64,000 bases of DNA from Pomacea canaliculata. Taxonomy: Eukaryota > Mollusca > Gastropoda > Architaenioglossa > Ampullariidae. Within the stretch, counting starts at the first letter, position 1, and every line of letters begins with the position of its first letter. Shown one piece after another: positions 1 to 14,062 of this stretch. A model generated the notes under the pieces. That model searched no databases. It saw nothing but the letters and a program-made list of their open reading frames with translations, and was not told the origin of the DNA. A program made the translations under genes and the position numbers. The stretch spans positions 3,317,872 through 3,381,871 of the forward strand of contig NC_037601.1 of assembly GCF_003073045.1 (NCBI RefSeq). Direction: 5' to 3'.

Positions 1-1471
1 GAGTAGACGGTGCATCTATTGTTTGCGCATGCGCATCGTCAAGCGAAAGTCATAGTCAATGCTGAACCACGCTTTAAAATCTTAAATACATGCTATAATT
101 TCAATTTATGTAATATCATCTTCATTCATCATCATTTTTCATTCCCATTTCAAAATTTCATCATCATCATCATATCATCATCACCACCACCACCACCACC
201 GCACACCATCGTCGTCATTGTTTTTGAGATGTTTCACGAAATGTGAGACAAAACGGAATTGTAAAGTAGTTCTTTTGGAGGACTTACCCAAGAGATACAC
301 AAACAGTTTGCTCTTGAGGTATAAGGTTTTTATCCAAAGCAAAAAACAGGCCAGGTCCCCATTTGTCTCTTGTCTTGACATTGATATCTTTCTCTGGACC
401 AGTCACTGAAACAATGTTTTATCTCATGTATTTTGTGAGACTAGTTTGGATAATGATAATCTTTTGAAGTTCACTAAAAAAAAAATCAGAGCCGTCTAAG
501 TACTTCTTAAGTGATTCTTTTAAACAACTCTTTCTAGATTACAGAAAGTCTTAATTCTTGATGACAACTGGCTTATCATACAGTCTGCACTGGAGCCTAC
601 TGAAGAATTTGAGATAAATTTTATAGAATTGTCGATTTATACATTTGTGTATGATATATTAAATTGTTCAAATTTATCTAAAAATAATATTTTATTGTAT
701 AATTAAATAATTAATATTCTATAATTCGTAAATATGTTAAAAATCATGTTTCTGGGTCCCCAAATCGCTGAAGTTAACAAACTATTTATTATTTGTTTTA
801 TAATATTTTTATTTCCCTGCTAATAACACTAGGCGTTATCTGTGTCTACTATTATCTCACGAAGTTTGTTAGTGCTGTTTACCTTTCATATCAGGGCATG
901 GCACGCCCCCACCATGGTACAGTCACAAGGCTTCGTTTGTCTGCCCCTGTCAGCACAGGAATGAATGTCTGAAGCAATAACAACTAATGCCCCTGTTGAG
1001 GATTTGTCTAACTCGTGTCTGACCTATTGTCTAACTCGTGTCTACTATTGTCTGTGCTCGTTTTGTTTGTCTTTTGTTTGTCTTACTGTATGATGCCTAA
1101 CCTGTCTTTTGTTTGAGATCTGACTGTTCATGCAATAGTGGGTTTTTTCTAATTGTCGTAGTCTCATTATTAAAATTACTAATAATTTTCAAGAGCTAAT
1201 TCTCGTGAGCGTCTAGTTTTATGTCCCAAGTTTCATAATGCATTAATATAGCTTAAAATTATTACGGGTGTGCGTAGACCTTTCTGACTATTGTGTTACT
1301 GTAATACTGACTTCTCCATGCAAAAGCAATGTCCACATTGTTTTTCAAGTAGAAAGAGTCCGTCAGTGTTGTGGAAGGGTGAAAAGAAATAAACGACAGA
1401 CACTAGTAACAAGAATTGTCATGAACACAAACTGCAGGTCATCGAAACTTCTTGAAAAGTTCATGCGCCAT
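1..1471 (-). pseudogene. METTL24-like copy 0, partial and broken
   Basis: Remnant of the same family as the seven copies to the right, cut by the window start so that exons 5 and 6 are not visible. Recognisable exons on the minus strand are exon 1 (1312-1471), exon 2 (883-946), exon 3 (288-405) and part of exon 4 (1-61). All four are damaged. Exon 1 has an extra base after the start and another within the membrane segment, giving an early stop. Exon 2 is 64 nt instead of 61 and reads into TGA. Exon 3 is 118 nt instead of 114 and stops after FCFG. Exon 4 has one extra base and a TAG stop. Splice boundaries are still recognisable. It cannot encode the methyltransferase and is best called a pseudogene. 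Confidence 0.8.
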
Positions 1472-3514
1472 TTACTGCAAAGAAACAGCAAATATCTTGT
1501 TGAGTTGTGCAACCACAGTTTCAGCTTATTTTCTTGTTTATTAAACAATAGAACCAGAAAATTTAAAAACAACTGATGAGAGTAGATATAAATACATATT
1601 TTGTAATACATTTTTCTACATTAAAAGTGTTATCATTGACTATACACGTGTCACTTTTGTGTACACAAAATATTTTGTCAAGCATGTACCAAGAAACACA
1701 GCAAAAACTGTAATCAACCAATACAATGTGTTTGTCGGTAGAGAATCTTTGTTTACATTTGCATTGTCTCTGCTCAACGAAATATTGACAGAATGTATAC
1801 AAAAAACAACATTAATAAACAGGTAAAGAATTCACACTTGATTATTTTTACTTAAAACAAAGCCCTATGAAATGTTACCTACACAAGCGACCTCAATCAG
1901 TGCAAAGCAGAAAATGGCGGCCACACACACATTTTGAATTTGTCACAGTATGCATTGGCGATTTGGCGTGGGGTTGTTCTATCTACCATATTTTCTAAAT
2001 GAAGTGGGTTATAAACAATCGTTTCTCAGACTTTAAACTATCGAAAGATAAAATTCAATATGTTCAACAAGAAAAGCCAGATGTTTCACGGGTGTAGCTT
2101 CTGTGGGTATTTTTTTGTCTGAAGTCATTGCCGCTGTGTGTCGCAGTCTCGAGATAACATATCCAGGCCTCTAGACGATAAAATACTTCAAGTTGGAGGT
2201 TAGAAAATGATAACAACAGATCGTGCAGTGAAAATACTATCTGGGAAGTAATGATTCAATACTGACAGCGGGTAAAGTAAAAGAAGTGAACATGTCAAAA
2301 GTACAGTTATCAATAACTGAATAAACACATTTTGGAGAAAAGCAGCTATATTGCTTGTTACTATTTTCGGCATCAGCATCTTGTATACAAACTGCAATGT
2401 AAAAATGTTCATAAGTTGTTTTGGTTTGTTATTTAAACAGGAAAGTTCTAACATGTAGTGGTAATTTCTTGCAATTAGAGGAAGAGATAATGAAAGGTGG
2501 GACAACAAGAATACACTGTGAACATGTTCATATCCAGATAGAATCGTGTACTCCACGCCGAGATCTGAACCCAGAACCCTATAATCCTTAATAGAGGAAT
2601 GAAAAACGAAAATATGCATCGCTAGTTATTTTTGATATTTGTTTTATTTAGCTTTTTTGCGTCTAGACAAATTTGTATCGTGAATTCACTGAAACGGAAT
2701 AGAGGAACAATATTCAAAACTGAAAATATCTTACAGAAGCTTTGTGATTTGTTAGGAGGCACTTTCCTAGAGAAAATTACACGATTACAGATACATTACA
2801 GGTTATTACACGAAAGGTACAAAGACATTTCTGTTTGAAACGATTAGAAAATGTTTGAAGGAACATTAGTGCATGTTCAAAAATCTTACAAGCTCATGAA
2901 ACTGCACTTCAATATATCATCTGACAGGCAGGAAGGGAAGGCGCCTGTTGAATGATTTAAACATCTGTTTTGAATTGTGTGCAGAAGGGCTGGTGTGTAA
3001 AACTCAGACTCACCCAACAGTTTTATCAGGCACCCTCTGCTGTCGCCGGCCGAAACAAATCTCGTGTATTGCTCACCTTCTGCCTGCTGATAACAGCTGA
3101 AGCGATTGTGAACCTTTTTGGGTACATTTAAAAATGATAAAATGACCTCTTTATGTTAGTGGGATAATTGACATCTAACCAGCATGATTAGTTCGCTCAC
3201 ATAAATGATGATGATTATTTGCTGTTGTTTGTTGCTGCTGTTGTTATATTAATATTATTATTATTTTACAGAACAATGCCTTTGTACCGCATGGAGCCGG
3301 TAACACCGGCCAATAAGTTTATTGAACAAGTGAAACTGCACTCAAATATGCTTGATTGGAAGAAATAAAACAAAAGAAAAAATAATTAGGCTTATCCTAT
3401 AGATATGCATATAAGTACACACTACCTTTTCTCATCCACACTGCCTTTCTGCATACATGAACACTGCTCGTGGACTGTGAAAGGACGCATCCATCAAGTA
3501 TTAATCCTGCACGA
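1472..3514. other. Intergenic stretch, nothing recognised
   Basis: AT-rich sequence 5' of copy 0. I see only short random open frames, a few AT-rich runs and an ATT run near 3250. No exon of the methyltransferase family, RNA gene or transposon end is evident. The 5' leader of copy 0, if any, would lie here. Confidence 0.5.
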
Positions 3515-4090
3515 GCTATGGCGGAGTTTCAGGGAGGCGATAGCTTCACAAACAACCTGTATATCAACCGGGAAGTTCTGGTCCCGACGCGTCTATACCT
3601 GACCCCAGAGGGCATGAGACAGAGCAGGTATTGGCCGGGTGAATGCACCCGCCACAATCTTGCTCACCCTGCACAGAGTGCACTGGGTGTAGATTGACCC
3701 CACAGGTTCACAGTCAGTATATCAGCCGCTGCACGCACCACCCGATGGAGTAGGACTTTCTGTTTGGCGGGTGGACTGCCGCACCAGACGGTGACAGAGA
3801 ATGTCAGTACACTCTCGGTGACATCCCGGTAAAACTGGACCAGAAAGTTTCCATCTTATGCCAAATTTTCTTCAGCTGGCGGAGAAAGTATTACTGGGCC
3901 TTGTTTACAGTGAAAACACACTGACTTTCCAACTCAGATCATTGGAGATGATAGAACCCAGAAACTGAAAGTAGTTGAGCTGCTGAATGGCCTCCGTTTG
4001 CGAGAGAGAGGCTCAACACATTTGTTCTGCGGAAATCATCTATCCTCTCTTTGGTTTTACTATGGTTTACAAAACTTGAAACATTTGGAA
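3515..4090 (-). mobile_element. LINE reverse transcriptase C-terminal remnant
   Basis: Translated on the minus strand with several frame changes, this reads as the end of a non-LTR retrotransposon polymerase. Landmarks in order are SKTKERIDDFRR (near 4060), YFQFLGSIISNDLSW (near 3960), LVQFYRDVTESVLTFSVTVW (near 3800) and LMPSGVRYRRVGTRTSRL (near 3590). This order is typical of jockey-superfamily LINEs of the L2/Rex1/CR1 kind. Stops and frameshifts show it is dead. It is related to, but not the same copy as, the element at 33.6-34.5 kb. Confidence 0.75.
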
Positions 4091-6229
4091 CTAGTGAAGT
4101 ACTTTTGTTTATATATAAACTGGATAACTGGAAGGTCAAGAGCCGCTTATGACAATGAAGTGCCATTTTTACACATGGTGAGAATAACATGTCGTTCGGG
4201 TGCTTATCTGGTGTAGTCATTCGTTTTATCTATATACATGTTTTGATTTGAATTATGTGAAATTTACTGTCATCCATTAAAATCAACTCAAGTTCCCGAA
4301 TAATAAAGAATTGTAAGCCCACGTACAGGTCTTTGAAATCTGTTGTCAGAAAGAACAAGTGTGGGACGCAGTGTGTTGTTTGCGACTTGTGTGTCGTCCC
4401 CAACAGATATACACGAGGGTGTAGTGATGTCAGCCATTCTGATGCACATCATGAAAACTCTGCATCAACTACATACACGAGACACATATTCTACTATTGC
4501 TGATAGCATTTACAGTGCAAACGAAGAAAGGGGAATTACAGACAGCATAGCCGACAGCACAGCTGTGAACACTGGGCCCATAGTGGGGCAAACATCTGTT
4601 AGAGCTTCACACTGGCCCCCCTTTGCAGTTCATTTGCTCTTTCCACTTGAACGAGCTTCCAATCCGCCAACTCTGCAAAACACTCATTGGTCCAACTCAA
4701 AGATCCACACCGTGGAAAGGACCAGTGGAAATGCACTGGCTGACTGTGCATCATTGCCTCTCTGGAGGATTTCGACACTGCTGATGGTGATCCTCTTCCA
4801 GAAATACGCGGGAGAATTCAACAATAAACGAGGGTTACTTCCCTTTACGCTGTCTTTGCGCCCGAGTATTCTTCCGCCGTGAATCTTAGTCCGCTGGAGG
4901 AAACACCTTGGCACCTGATACTTGGAAATTCCACCCGAATCTTCCGATGAGGTACGACTGACCACCTGCGTAGTCTGCACTGACAGGAGCTGGGGGCCGG
5001 CAGACTGACTGACCGGAGAGAAAATCCTTCTTACGAGACGATGTATTCATCCACCTTTGATCAGCTCAGACGGTTTCAGTGCCTCTCGCCAGCCTCCTCC
5101 ACGCCTGGGTTGCAGCAACTCCTTATTTCTCCTCTAAAATTCCTAAGAAATTCATCTGTATTATTATATTCTCGATACATTTCCTTCTCGTTTGCTCTAC
5201 ACTCAACTGCCTCGATCTCACGCGCCAGTTATCTTATCGCTTCACAGATTTCTTCACACTTTTAATCGTTGACAAAGCCAAAAATAAAGCATAGAAGTAA
5301 AATAAAATAATAACGAATAGGTTTAAGAATGTTACCTTGGCTAGGTAAGGAATTACTTTTAATCGCTGACTTCTGAACTTCTCTATAAATACGTCAGCTT
5401 CCTTCTACTGTCATGTCAACAAGTGTCGTCTGCTTTTTTTGTTTCGCTAGAGTAAACTCCCCTTGACCAATGTTTATTTCTATTTCCACTCTTTTTACCT
5501 CGACGACATTCAAATAAGCACCTAAACTGCATTACTGACAGGTGAACTTTAATTATGAGCAAACCTACCTGTGCAACATGACCACAGATATTAGAAGTGA
5601 AAGCATCAGTGACTATTTACTGCAGGAAAACACTGGCCCGTGTCGATTGTCAGATGGCTGACAAATGTTAACAGGATATGTCGGCTGTATGTGGCAACAG
5701 TGCAACCTAGTGAGGAGCTGTATTCCCTGACACACTCCACTGTCTGCTTGCTATAGACCGATATATGGTTTAGCATCAAGTGTCGCCCTCTGCACTGACC
5801 AACCAAAGCGCTTGCTTCAACAAATAAGTAAACAAATTTATCATCGGCCCGAGGAAATATAACAAGGCCCGTAATACAACAGAAAAAATATTTCGAAAAA
5901 AATATTCTTGTGTTGATGCTTGGAGATGAAGTCAAAAGGAAGGGAGCAATGGAACATAATAAAGACCGTTAGTCGAGAAGCTGGCGAGTCTCAACAAGCA
6001 AGTCAGAGAATTTAGACTGTTGATCCGTTACAATTCATTGGATGACCTACACGCCCACTAGTACAAGGGAGGTAAACCCTCTCGGCAAGTAGAATTGTCT
6101 GGGACGTAGAGTTATCATTACTTTGTCACTGGAGCAGAGAGTGGACAGAACACTACAGTCCGTGTACCATCTGTTGTTTATTAGTAATCAAACACCACCT
6201 TCCTCATTAGGATGGGTGTATTTTGGGTA
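4091..6229. other. Intergenic stretch, nothing recognised
   Basis: No exon, RNA gene or transposon end recognised. There are open frames of up to about 180 codons near 4343-4882, but their composition is unlike the real exons nearby and they have no recognisable motif, so I do not call a gene. Confidence 0.45.
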
Positions 6230-6860
6230 GGGTAAGACCCACATGTCATGTGTTAGCTCAGTGGTGAGTGGACAGAGATAATGGAATAGTCCAAGTGAGT
6301 CTGGGGTAGGAAGACACGTGGTTGACACAGGACAGTGCCAGAGTCTCTCCGCTAGAGAAAGAAGGCCGCGACGAACGATGGAGGGACATCAACTGGTCCT
6401 CAGGCGTCGACGACAGTGGAGGGCTCGTCTGCGTGGCTGGAGACTGTTTGTGCGAAAGATAAGTGGCGAGTGGGTGTTCTGCGAAGTACTGTGTGTGTAG
6501 TTAGATTAATGTTAGTTAAGTAGTGGCTCACGATATCTGGACTAGGGATAGAATACGAGACACCTAGATAACGACCATATTTTTATATTTTGAAATTGTA
6601 TTATTTTTCTGTAATGTTTGAATACTCTCGATAATTAATAACTTTCTTTTATACACTAAATTGCCTTAAGTTGTTTATTGGGGTTGTGCGTGTTGGGGGC
6701 TTGAGTCAATTAAAAGTGTAATATGCATATGTGTAAGTGCACGAAGTAAATGTCGATGTAATTTGGTAGAGTTATTGAGAGTGTCATCAGCCGAGGCAGC
6801 GGCAATGGCAACCTCTGACCATTTCCACGTGCTCGTTGCCCAGAGTTCATGACAACAATC
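6230..6860. repeat. Dispersed repeat, copy A
   Basis: Diverged match in the same orientation to 30297-31385. Shared landmarks include ACAGTGCCAGAGT, GATAAGTGGCGAG, GTGTAGTTAGATTA, ACGACCAT before a long T-rich segment, and ACCTCTGACCAT before CACGTGCTC. It has a TTTCTGTAAT segment and AT-rich 3' half. It is non-coding. It could be an LTR or the end of a DNA element, but I could not find termini. Confidence 0.6.
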
Positions 6861-8512
6861 ATGTGCAACTATAACTGGGCCAGCGATACAAATACATGGC
6901 CGATCTGTATTTGACATACATTATCAAGACCTGGGATTTATGCAAGTGATATAAGTAGAATAATTCCCAGTGTTGGTCATTGCTGGTCCCCTGCAAGCCC
7001 TGTATTTAGCCAGCATTCTCTGTTCAGACGATAGTAGTGTCAGCAATGGCCTGATGACAGCTCATGCATTCTCGACACATTGCTATGGAAGCAACCCTCG
7101 TTTGGTCTTGACATCTTCACGACAGATTGTTAATATTCGTTTTACCTGCCAACCGTCACTTTTCGCATTAGCTGCTACATGAACCTCACACGCTGCTATA
7201 CTGCTAGCTTCTGACCTGACCTGTCAGTCACAATAGTCACGTGACGAGAGCTATATTACAGACTTTCGGGTGACCCATTTAAATGTTCCCCATTAAAAGG
7301 TCGATCCAGCTTGTAAACTTCCTCTTCAAGAGGTTAAAGGTAGTAAATGTTTGTTCTTTTTTATAGTGAACTACCTTACTTGGACAACAAAAATAGGTAT
7401 GCAACTAATGAAAGCTGAACGTGGCTTTTGGATTCATTTCATTCAAGGATTTCAACATTTCAACAATGTTCTAGAAAATATTACTAAAACTTATGTTTTT
7501 GAAAACGTGTCTTTACCGTTTTGCACACTTTTGCAATAGATTTTAACATTGTCACTTCCAGAACCTCTGCATAAAGTGTCCAAACATCAAATCAGAGAAA
7601 TTGTCATATATAAAGCAAAGATTCGTCCCTTATGGAAAGGATCAGAAATAGATATTAAATGTAGTATACAACTGTTTACAATAACTAAACATAAAAGTCG
7701 CAAAATGGATAAAAAGTAAACTACTTTGTAAAAAAAAGGAAAAGTGCTGGACGCCTCCTACATGCATTCAAATAGGGGAGAAACTTTTTCACACCTTCAA
7801 TGAGGACGAATGATCCATTTACTGCTACAACAGATACAAAACCTGTGGTTCAAATACCATAGTCTGCCTCGTGTTGTAGCTACAAACAGCAACTATACCA
7901 TCAAGAAACTACGAGGCTCAGATCTCTGCACCTTTACAAACAAAGAAATCCAGGACAAGGACAAGGACCAAATCCATTAATCCCTGAGGAACATTTTTAC
8001 TAATTTATTTATTTCTTCTAAAACACTTGTCGATACCTCTTTACTAAGTTATAAGAAAAATATAGTAAAACCATCTTAAATTTTACATTAGTTAGGACAT
8101 TCAGTTTTATTTTAATTATAGTAAACGATTATATTTATAGGTTCATGTTTGGCTAAGTGTGAAATCCTTTGTAATAGAAGATCGGAAAAGAGACTGTGAA
8201 CAAAAATATAAATATTCTATATAATAAATTGTAAGCCAAACGTTTTCCACAAAACTGTATTACCAAGTGGAAAGTCTGTAAACAGGTGGTACCCATAACG
8301 AATCTTAGAAGGAGGGACAAACAGAAGCACTAGTTACTTCCCCTTCATTGCCATTCATATCTAACTTTGTCAGCTACCCCGTGTGAGGGAAGAACTACTA
8401 ATAATAGAGTTTGATATTATTATAACGCTTGTTTCAATTAAAGAGGACATAGTAAGAGTTTAAATCTGAGTTGATTGAGCAAAAAAAAAAACAAACAAAA
8501 TAGAGGGACAGG
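6861..8512. other. 3' flank of copy 1
   Basis: From about 7960 onward the sequence matches the 3' flanks of copies 2, 3 and 4 (14.7, 22.3 and 32.2 kb), including a conserved TTTATT on the plus strand near 8004, a candidate polyadenylation signal for the minus-strand gene. At 8155-8260 lies a dispersed ~100-bp motif also seen near 12310, 14872, 20335, 22525 and 45685. The part before 7950 has no recognised feature. Confidence 0.5.
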
Positions 8513-11584
<3,072 letters not shown>

Positions 11585-12599
11585 TTACTGCAAAGAAAAG
11601 TAAGATCTGGCTTAGTTATAAAACAAAATGTCAGCTCATTTTCTTCTTTTAAAACAACAGAACTACAAATCAAGAAATTTGGTGAGGTGAGATCAGATAT
11701 AAGTACAGATTGTATAAATACATGTTTTAACTTCATGGTCTTCTATCAAATTGTATTTTCACATTAAGAACTTAGTAATTGTTTTTATGGGTTGTGCGTG
11801 TTTTTTTTGCAACCTGTATTTTATTCTCATCAAAGTGTACAATACAATATTAAGGCTTTAAAGACAGATTACATAAGCAGGATTATATCAGAGGAAAAAA
11901 TCATTTAAGTTACAAAAGTGAAATTTAGTTGAGGAATGAGGTAAAATAGACTAGCAAAATACAAAGTACAGTATCAGGCAAATAAAACTCCAGAAATGTA
12001 TAGTGTTAGGAATGAAATTTCTGTGAGTACATGAGTGTTTATGGACACTGTAGTAGGCATGGAAGTTGAAGTGAGTGAGTGAAGGAGAGTACTCATGGCG
12101 TACAGGACACAATAACCAGCCGCACATGTGTCAGATGAAGACAATATCACGATCAGTGTATTAGTAGTTCCTTACGATGTCGTTGTTGTTATTATTATTT
12201 GCTCCGACAAAATCAAAGGTCATTTTCATCTGGAATTGTATTGTACATTCAGTATTAGCTACGGCAAAATGTTATTTTTACAGATGCAAATGTTGCAATA
12301 TTCTGATGTTGAACTCATTTGTAATGAAGATCAAGACAAGAGACTGTGAAAGAAACGTACAATGAATTGTAAGCCAGACCTTTTCCTCAAATTTGGATAC
12401 GACATCATCAGCTTCTCTTTACAGATTGTGTGTGTATGTGTGTGTGTGTGTGTTTCTTCTCATAAATCAAACTCAAACCGCTCAACAATACTATAATTGC
12501 TTTTTCTTCTTTATATCTATTACAGCGGAATTGAACAGAAGTGAGAAAGAATTTATATTATAGACTTACTGATACTCCTTGCCGCCTGTCGCATGCGGG

Positions 12600-12680
12600 G
12601 TCAGCCCTGACCTTAGCTCTGACGGCAGGAGGGCGTTGCCGCGTCATGATCTGACGTCATGATCTGACGAAATTTTGTTT
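12600..12680. promoter_or_regulatory. Candidate regulatory site with TGACGTCA palindrome
   Basis: A perfect CRE-like TGACGTCA (12652-12659) is embedded in the larger palindrome TCATGATCTGACGTCATGATC-like sequence, followed by a T-rich tract and GGCGGGAAAA. It is about 1 kb upstream of exon 1 of copy 1 and conserved at 20684-20691 upstream of copy 2. Conservation here is explained by recent duplication, so a role as promoter is inference. Confidence 0.3.
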
Positions 12681-12766
12681 TGTTTTGTTTTTACGTTTTT
12701 TGGCGGGAAAAAGCGGAGAGGATGAAGGATCTCGATGGCGGCGAATGGTAAAAAGTTCCGTCTTGA

Positions 12767-13051
12767 GTGGATTTGGGAAAAGAAGTGTCGTCTGCCAGAC
12801 CTCTGTCTTCGGGAGTGAAATTGCAGCTAGTGTTCCCGTCGTCAGGACGGAATAGAAACCTTAGTGGTGGTGACTGGGAATATCGTCAGGAGATGGCGAG
12901 ATGGAGGTTGAACTTGTGTATAGTCGCTCTTCTGTTTGTAAACGTCAACAGCATCGTCAACTCGTTCGTCTACAGTTTCTGCAATCCGACAGTTCGTCTA
13001 AAGTGTGACTTGTTTTTCTCTTCTGCTCGAAGACGTTTTGAATTGTGGTAA
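12767..13051 (+). pseudogene. Class A GPCR TM7-like fragment, copy A
   Basis: The plus-strand frame contains NVNSIVNSFVYSFCNPTVR, resembling the end of transmembrane helix 7 of rhodopsin-type receptors (NPxxY region, here NSFVY; the duplicate at 20804-21019 has NPFVY), followed by a basic, cysteine-containing tail. A hydrophobic CIVALLFVN precedes it. No TM1-TM6 was found upstream, so at best it is an exon-like relic carried along in the duplicated unit. Chance resemblance is possible. Confidence 0.35.
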
Positions 13052-13879
13052 ATACTTCGCAGATGACTGAAGGTAAAGGAGAATTTCTTTCATGCTGTAA
13101 GGACTGATACAAGTGACCTGACTGTGTCCGAGAGGAGACTGCTGCTTTGCATTCAAATGCCAATGTCACGGCCGGCCGTAAACATGCGCTTTCTTTCCAC
13201 AAACAAATATAACCAGATCGCTTGAGGGTGGGAGTCCCTCCTTAGAGGCACCAATAATTATTAAGAACAAACACAAGTTTAAAAGATGACAAAATATCAA
13301 CAGTAATCCATCGTCAATAGAAATAACACTCCATCACGTTCACACCATTACCAAGTCACTCTACCGGAATCCACACGGCATCAAATGAAGAGTTGCAATA
13401 ATAATCCCTGACGCAATCCTACAATTTATATCCACAGTGTCATCATCATACATAACACATGTACGTCTTTGACGAAATTCAACAAGTTAATAACCGTTTA
13501 GTCCCTGCAGCTCTCCAGTCCCCGGTTTCTTTTGAAGTCAATTGTAATCCGCTTTTCTACAGTTCAAATAATGGTAAAAGAGTGTTTTTACTATACCGAT
13601 AGGTTGCTGTCAGGTGGGTGGGTAGAGTAAGACGTAAAACCGAAGTACATCAGGGTTGCGAAAAATAAAGTTTCGAAAAGCCAAGAATCGAAAACTGGAC
13701 AAAATTTTCACAAAGAAACTGTTCATGTAAGACTTTTCAGGCAGTCTCCACTTGCCACGCACGTGTCTCTGCATCCAGCGTGTCTCCTCGAGGTCTGAAC
13801 GACTGCCCACCCGTTAAAAAATAAATAGTCCGCATTCGTCAATCCAGTAACTTTCAATCGCTCACGAACATATCTCTAT

Positions 13880-14062
13880 GTTAGACACGAGTGGTCCGCA
13901 CTCCGTCCCACACTTACCTCCCCTGTCTTTGTCCTTTGACTTCTAGCAGGGAGACCACCACCCTCCTTGCAGACAGGTGTGGGTGTCCAGTGTCATGCTG
14001 TGGACCGTCTCTCACACCTGTCTACGCTGTTAATAATGGGTGTCCAGGTGCATTCCGACAAC
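13880..14062 (-). promoter_or_regulatory. Conserved segment with splice donor, candidate leader exon of copy 1
   Basis: About 180 bp nearly identical to 51470-51647, in the same orientation. On the minus strand both contain CAAAGACAGGGGAG followed by the strong donor GTAAGTGTGG (boundary at 13918). Since exon 1 begins with an acceptor 3 nt before the ATG, a spliced non-coding leader must exist upstream; this segment, 2.3 kb upstream of copy 1, fits. I did not find it upstream of copies 2 to 5. It could instead be an unrelated dispersed repeat. Confidence 0.4.

Noticed and set aside
4343..4882. 179-codon plus-strand frame
   Set aside because: No known motif, no splice or promoter context, and composition like the surrounding non-coding DNA.
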